From assembly GCA_947470165.1 (NCBI GenBank), contig CANISN010000105.1, positions 1 to 6,243 of the forward strand: a DNA stretch of 6,243 bases, read 5' to 3'. Shown here in pieces: positions 1 to 6,243 of this stretch; positions within the stretch are counted from its first letter, which is position 1, and each line of letters begins with the position of its first letter. Both the position numbers and the translations under genes were made by a program. The stretch is from Burkholderiaceae bacterium. GTDB lineage: Bacteria; Pseudomonadota; Gammaproteobacteria; Burkholderiales; Burkholderiaceae. The notes beneath the pieces were generated by a model that made no database searches, had not been told where the DNA came from, and saw only the letters and a list, made by a program, of their open reading frames with translations.

Positions 1-626
1 CGGCATCCATCTGCACCTCTGTCAATGATGTAATTTGTCATGGCATTCCTGGTGAGAAGATTTTGAAAACAGGTGACGTTGTTAATCTGGATATCACCGT
101 CATTACTCCTCATGGCTACTACGGCGACACCAGCCGCATGTTCATGGTTGGTGAAGTATCGGTGCTCGCAAAACGTCTGACGCAGATAACTTTTGAATGC
201 ATGTGGCTGGGTATAGCCCAAGTTAAACCCGGTGCATCACTAGGTGATATTGGCCATGTCATTCAAACTCATGCTGAAAGTGCCGGCTACTCTGTTGTTC
301 GTGAATACTGCGGACACGGTATTGGTAAAGTATTCCATCAAGACCCACAAATTCTTCACTATGGTCGTCCTGGTACCGGCGAAAAACTCAAAGAAGGTAT
401 GACCTTCACAATTGAGCCAATGATTAACGCAGGTAAACGAGATATTCGCACCATGCCTGATCAATGGACTGTGAAAACTAAAGATCGTAGCTTGTCTGCT
501 CAATGGGAGCATACGCTCTTGGTAACAGCAGCTGGGGTAGAGGTACTTACCTGGTCTGAAGGCAGCAACCCCATACCAGATTGCGTTAAAGGTCTTTCAT
601 TTAGACCAAGTCAAGCTACTGCTTAA
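1..626 (+). CDS. map: Methionine aminopeptidase type I (Map), 5' end cut by window edge
   Basis: This cytosolic metalloprotease removes the N-terminal methionine from nascent proteins whose second residue is small. The frame is open from the left edge (first whole codon at 3), so 207 residues are visible and roughly 60 N-terminal residues of a usual ~265-residue enzyme lie outside. The visible part begins ASICTSVND and contains CHGIP, whose His matches E. coli His79. All five metal ligands of the family are present: Asp in VNLDITV (codon 90-92), Asp in YYGDTS (126-128), His in CGHGIG (315-317), Glu in FTIEPM and Glu in QWEHT. The KTKDRSLSAQ signature precedes the last ligand. The TTG at 63 is not the start, because conserved Map sequence continues upstream of it in frame. 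The protein ends with a short, weakly conserved tail after VLTW. It is followed by glnD after 14 bases and is probably co-transcribed with it. Identification is certain from the motifs; only the start is missing. Confidence 0.98.
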   Translation, partial: ASICTSVNDVICHGIPGEKILKTGDVVNLDITVITPHGYYGDTSRMFMVGEVSVLAKRLTQITFECMWLGIAQVKPGASLGDIGHVIQTHAESAGYSVVREYCGHGIGKVFHQDPQILHYGRPGTGEKLKEGMTFTIEPMINAGKRDIRTMPDQWTVKTKDRSLSAQWEHTLLVTAAGVEVLTWSEGSNPIPDCVKGLSFRPSQATA

Positions 627-640
627 ATACATACTGCTAG

Positions 641-3244
641 ATGGCTCAACCCCTCTCAAGCCCTAAGCCAATTGCGGACATTGCTAGCTTACGAGCCGCC
701 CGCGAATTAGCTTATGCAGATTTTCGGCAACATCAAGTTGTCGGTAGATTAACTAAGCAACTGAGTAAGCTCAGTGATGAGCTACTCATGGGGCTGTGGG
801 ACTCTTGTGAGCTGAATGCGGATGCTGCCTTAGTAGCGGTGGGTGGCTTTGGTCGTGGAGCGCTTTTCCCTTATTCAGATATTGATATTTTGATTCTGCT
901 GCCAGCAGATAAGCAATATTTTGAAGAAGTACTAGCTAGCAAAATTGAACGATTTGTAGCGCAATGTTGGGATACGGGTTTAGAGATTGGCTCCTCTGTT
1001 AGGACAGTGGCTGAATGTATCTCTGAAGCAGAGCAAGACATTACCGTGCGTACCTCCCTGCTGGAGTCACGACTGATCTGTGGCAAGAAATCGCTCTTCA
1101 AAGAGTTTGAATTCATTTATGAAAAGAATCTCGATCCAAAGGCATTCTTCCAAGCTAAGTTAGCAGAACAGATCCAACGTCATTACAAATACCAAGATAC
1201 GCCTTATTCATTAGAGCCTAACTGCAAAGAGAGTCCTGGCGGATTACGTGACTTGCAGGTGATCTCCTGGGTAAGTAAAGCAGCACACTTGGGTGCTAGC
1301 TTTAAAGATCTCAATATTGCAAGTCTTATTACACAACGCGAGTTAACTGAGCTCAATCGTAATCAGCGCTTCATAGAAACCCTGCGCGCTAACTTACATT
1401 TACTTGCTGGACGTCGACAAGATGTTTTGGTTTTTGATTTACAAACTGCACTTGCTGCTGCCATGGGGATCAAAGAAGAATCTTCCAGGCTAGCCAGTGA
1501 AGCCATCATGCGTCGTTACTATTGGGCTGCCAAAGCGGTCAATCAATTAAATGATGTGCTCCTGCAAAACATAGAAGCACTCCTCTTTCCCCAAGAATCT
1601 AAAACGACACACGCCATTGCTGGCGAAGGTAATGAGCACTTTATAGAGCGTCAAGGCGTCTTAGACATTACTGACTCTCAATTATTTCAGAGTCATCCAG
1701 AACAAATACTGCGTACCTTCCTTGTATTTGCAAAAACTGCAAACGTCAAAAGTCTTTCAGCCACTATTTTTAGAGCGCTATATAACGCGCGGCAGAAGAT
1801 GGATAGCAAATGGCGTAAAGATCCTATGAATCGCGCGCTCTTCATTGAGATACTGAAAGAGCCAGAGGGTGTCAGCCGAGCATTCCAACTCATGAATCGC
1901 TCCAGCGTTCTAGGGCGTTACTTACCAGCCTTTAGAAAAATCGTGGGCCAGATGCAGCATGATTTATTTCATGTGTATACGGTTGATCAACATATCTTAA
2001 TGGTCTTGCGTAATGTGCGACGCTTTATGGTGGTTGAACATACACATGAATTTCCATTCTGCAGCAGTCTCATCGCCCATTTTGAAAAGCCTTGGTTATT
2101 AGTCATTGCCGCCCTCTTTCATGACATTGCTAAAGGACGTGGTGGAGACCACTCTGAACTTGGCAAAGCGGATGTACGAAAATTCGCTAAAGACCACGGC
2201 TTAGATAAAGCGGATACGGAGCTAATCATTTGGTTGGTAGCAGAACATCTGAACATGAGCCAAGTAGCGCAGAAGCAAGATATTACTGATCCAGAAGTGG
2301 TGCAAGCTTTTACTAAAAAAGTCGGTGATGAGCGTCACCTTACTGCACTCTACCTATTAACTGTTGCTGATGTCCGTGGAACCAGCCCAAAGGTATGGAA
2401 TGCCTGGAAAGGCAAATTACTAGAAGATCTTTATCGCGCAACCCTGCGCGTACTGGGTGGAGCAAAACCAGATGCATCTTCAGAGTTAGCACAGCATCAA
2501 GAGGAGTCGCGTATTAAGCTACGACTTTATGGAATCGAAGACTCCGCTTATGAAAAGCTTTGGCAGCAGTTAGATGTTGCATTCTTCTTACGCCAAGATG
2601 CTGCTGATATCGCCTGGCTCACACGCCATCTATTTAATAAGCTTGATAGTGAAACTCCGGTGGTGAGCGCTCGTCTTTCCCCGGTCGGCGAGGGTTTGCA
2701 GATTGCTGTCTACATCAAGGACCAGGAAGACCTGTTCGCCAGAATTTGTGCCTACTTCGAGCACCATGGCTTCTCTATTTGGGATGCCCGCATTCATACA
2801 ACCAAGCATGGCTATGCACTCGACACCTTCCAAATCTCGGGAAGCAACTTAATTGATGAAGCTGGCAGCTATCGAGACCTCATTCAGCTTGTTGAATATG
2901 AGCTCACTGCCGCACTACAACATAATCAGCCTTTACCATCACCAAGTATGGGTCGCCTCTCGAGGCAATCGCGTACCTTCCCAATCCAACCACGAGTGCA
3001 TATGACGCCAGATGAGCGTGGACATTACTACGCATTATCTCTCTCGGCAAGCGATCGCACTGGCCTTCTTTATGCAATCTCCAGAGTCTTAGCCAAACAT
3101 CAAGTTTCTTTACATACCGCCCGCATCAACACCTTAGGTGAGCGAGTAGAAGATGTATTCCTATTGGATGCTGCTAATTTGAGCAAGAATCCAAAACTAC
3201 AGATCTTGCTAGAGACGGATTTACTAGAGGCATTGGGAGCCTAG
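641..3244 (+). CDS. glnD: Bifunctional PII uridylyltransferase/uridylyl-removing enzyme GlnD
   Basis: GlnD is the cytosolic glutamine sensor of the nitrogen regulatory cascade. It transfers UMP from UTP to a tyrosine of PII proteins (GlnB/GlnK) when glutamine is low and removes it when glutamine is high. The 867 residues are close to the 890 of E. coli. In order they show a nucleotidyltransferase domain with [16 protein letters not shown] (Gly68-Asp82; catalytic Asp80 and Asp82), the helical GlnD/GlnE-type segment including [16 protein letters not shown], an HD phosphohydrolase domain (His451, His494-Asp495 in LFHDIAKG, His504, His536, Asp577), and two C-terminal ACT domains (about 686-765 and 797-867, the second with SDRTGLL at 804-810). 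ATG 641 is the first possible start, since an in-frame TAG lies immediately before it. No clear Shine-Dalgarno is visible, which suggests coupling to map translation. One oddity is Ala74 in GRGAL, where GlnD proteins usually read GRGEL. The catalytic residues are otherwise intact, so an active enzyme is expected. Confidence 0.98.
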   Translation: MAQPLSSPKPIADIASLRAARELAYADFRQHQVVGRLTKQLSKLSDELLMGLWDSCELNADAALVAVGGFGRGALFPYSDIDILILLPADKQYFEEVLASKIERFVAQCWDTGLEIGSSVRTVAECISEAEQDITVRTSLLESRLICGKKSLFKEFEFIYEKNLDPKAFFQAKLAEQIQRHYKYQDTPYSLEPNCKESPGGLRDLQVISWVSKAAHLGASFKDLNIASLITQRELTELNRNQRFIETLRANLHLLAGRRQDVLVFDLQTALAAAMGIKEESSRLASEAIMRRYYWAAKAVNQLNDVLLQNIEALLFPQESKTTHAIAGEGNEHFIERQGVLDITDSQLFQSHPEQILRTFLVFAKTANVKSLSATIFRALYNARQKMDSKWRKDPMNRALFIEILKEPEGVSRAFQLMNRSSVLGRYLPAFRKIVGQMQHDLFHVYTVDQHILMVLRNVRRFMVVEHTHEFPFCSSLIAHFEKPWLLVIAALFHDIAKGRGGDHSELGKADVRKFAKDHGLDKADTELIIWLVAEHLNMSQVAQKQDITDPEVVQAFTKKVGDERHLTALYLLTVADVRGTSPKVWNAWKGKLLEDLYRATLRVLGGAKPDASSELAQHQEESRIKLRLYGIEDSAYEKLWQQLDVAFFLRQDAADIAWLTRHLFNKLDSETPVVSARLSPVGEGLQIAVYIKDQEDLFARICAYFEHHGFSIWDARIHTTKHGYALDTFQISGSNLIDEAGSYRDLIQLVEYELTAALQHNQPLPSPSMGRLSRQSRTFPIQPRVHMTPDERGHYYALSLSASDRTGLLYAISRVLAKHQVSLHTARINTLGERVEDVFLLDAANLSKNPKLQILLETDLLEALGA

Positions 3245-3291
3245 AGCAATCGGTGGAGTTTTTGTAAGGCTCGCCATAGTTTGAATGTAAG
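3245..3291. other. Convergent intergenic spacer between glnD and ligA
   Basis: This 47-base gap separates the stop codon of glnD (TAG) from the stop codon of ligA (TAG on the minus strand). The only hairpin candidate pairs GGTGGAG (from about 3252) with CTCGCC (about 3270-3275), but the stem is interrupted by mismatches and no T-run follows on either strand. I therefore do not call a terminator. Nothing else is recognisable here. Confidence 0.8.
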
Positions 3292-5316
<2,025 letters not shown>

Positions 5317-5318
<2 letters not shown>

Positions 5319-6243
5319 AGCTAAAAAGTCTGCTAGCGGCAGAGGATCCTGCAGGTACACCACTGCTCTCAAGGTTTTCATATAAACCATCAAGGTGTTG
5401 ACGAATGCTATGAATCGAAGTTTCCGTCAGATTAATACCGTTGTCATCAACTAAGCGTCCGTGAGCAAGTTGAGCAAGTTCAAAACCTTCTCCTAGCATG
5501 CGCTCAAAGGCTTTCTCTTCATAGGCAACCAATGGAACCTCTAATAGAAAAGTCAGCTGCTGAACTGGCCGACCAGGGTTGAGATCACTAGTACTGAAAA
5601 TGGGTGCTCGATTACTAAAGTATTGATAGGTCAGGCCATTGCGAGCTAAGATAAACCCACGCTGACGGATAAGAGAATCAAAGTTAGACCATGAGCATGT
5701 CTCATCAAACAGCACATTAATACTTAATTGAATATCACTTTCAGCTGCCATTGCATCCAGATCTTTAGCTTTGTCTAGCATAGCGCTAACACTGGGCATA
5801 TCGATTTGGGAGCCAAGCGTTGTGGCTAGGGCTTGAGCTCTAGAGCAAAAGTCAGATAATTCCAAGACGCCAATTGGGCCGCGACGACTTGCTAACTGAA
5901 TAGCAAGTTGTAACTCAGAATAAGAAGCTTCAGGAAGCAAAGGACCCCACTCTTCCGATGAATCGACATCAGCATTTAAGCCTTCACACATCCAGCGTGC
6001 TGTTAGTGTGCTTGGCTCATCAGCCCACACCTTCATTTCATCAAGAATCTCAGCCCCACTAATTGCTTGATCAAATCGCAGTGTAATAACACAGTCAATT
6101 CTGGGATCGATGGAAAAAATTTCTGGGGCGCCAATAACAGGCAGATTTTTGTCGCCAAAAAAAGGTTCTGCACGGTTTTCAGCATCGGCAAAACCTTGGC
6201 CAAAGGAGGACTCATGAGCAAAGCGATCATCGAGCGGGTATTC
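5317..6243 (-). CDS. ZipA-like FtsZ-binding domain protein, 5' end cut by window edge
   Basis: The protein resembles the C-terminal domain of ZipA, which in E. coli binds the tail of FtsZ and tethers the division ring to the membrane. The frame is open to the right edge, giving 308 visible residues. ATG 6036 is not the start: it has no Shine-Dalgarno, and the strand-helix pattern of the domain begins before it (IDCVITLRF, about 49-57 of the visible part). The strongest ZipA-like stretch is the second half: DIQLSINVLF, a Phe-rich helix and strand (GFILARNGLTYQYF), LTFLLEVPL, a long helix, then RLVDDNG and a final helix. The C-terminus PAGSSAASRLFS matches what I remember of Burkholderiales ZipA-like proteins. 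No membrane segment is visible, but the N-terminus is outside the window. The first half seems to repeat the same fold. The gene is tightly followed by ligA, and in related genomes smc often lies upstream, which cannot be seen here. The family call is good; FtsZ binding is inferred, not shown. Confidence 0.85.

Noticed and set aside
240..512. Open frame of 90 codons on the minus strand within map
   Set aside because: It is antisense to conserved catalytic motifs of Map and shows no recognisable domain.
63..626. A complete 187-residue gene starting at TTG 63
   Set aside because: Conserved Map sequence, including the CHGIP motif, continues in frame upstream to the window edge, so this is the 3' part of a longer gene.
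3050..3057. GCGATCGC palindrome, like the HIP1 element of cyanobacteria
   Set aside because: It is a single occurrence inside the coding sequence of glnD; HIP1 is meaningful only when highly repeated, and nothing else suggests a cyanobacterium.
3250..3277. Possible bidirectional terminator hairpin in the glnD-ligA gap
   Set aside because: The stem contains mismatches and has no T-run on the 3' side of either strand.
5462..5479. Perfect tandem 9-base repeat (TGAGCAAGT twice) inside the ZipA-like gene
   Set aside because: It encodes LAQ-LAH within a helix, and the segment is the same length as in E. coli ZipA, so no insertion has occurred; chance is the simplest explanation.
6033..6230. Minus-strand open frame of 65 codons at the right edge
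   Set aside because: It overlaps the ZipA-like gene in another frame; the ZipA-like frame is open throughout and encodes recognisable domain sequence.

Overview
This window is ordinary chromosomal housekeeping DNA from a proteobacterium, most likely a member of the Burkholderiaceae. The moderate G+C content (mid-40s percent by eye) and the protein sequences would fit Polynucleobacter or a close relative. The assignment rests on remembered similarity of the GlnD, LigA and ZipA-like proteins to betaproteobacterial homologues, not on a database search. I see no mobile elements, phage genes, CRISPR array, rRNA, tRNA or recognisable riboswitch. Nearly all of the window is coding.

Layout: four genes form two convergent pairs. 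The plus-strand pair is map (methionine aminopeptidase, cut by the left edge, stop at 626) and glnD (PII uridylyltransferase/uridylyl-removing enzyme, 641-3244), separated by 14 bases. The minus-strand pair is a ZipA-like protein (cut by the right edge, stop at 5317) and ligA (NAD-dependent DNA ligase, 5307-3292), separated by only 9 bases. The two pairs meet tail to tail across 47 bases (3245-3291) with no convincing terminator.

How the genes work: Map removes the initiator methionine from new proteins. GlnD senses glutamine and modifies PII proteins to set nitrogen assimilation. The ZipA-like protein resembles the FtsZ-binding domain of the cell-division protein ZipA. LigA seals nicks in DNA replication and repair. 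The two pairs are functionally unrelated, and all four genes appear intact where visible.

The points most worth a second look are small: the ZipA-like protein seems to consist of two copies of the ZipA C-terminal fold in tandem; ligA starts at TTG with a Shine-Dalgarno that overlaps the stop codon of the gene before it; glnD lacks a visible Shine-Dalgarno; and GlnD carries an alanine in a usually Glu-containing motif. I found no evidence for a previously undescribed system.
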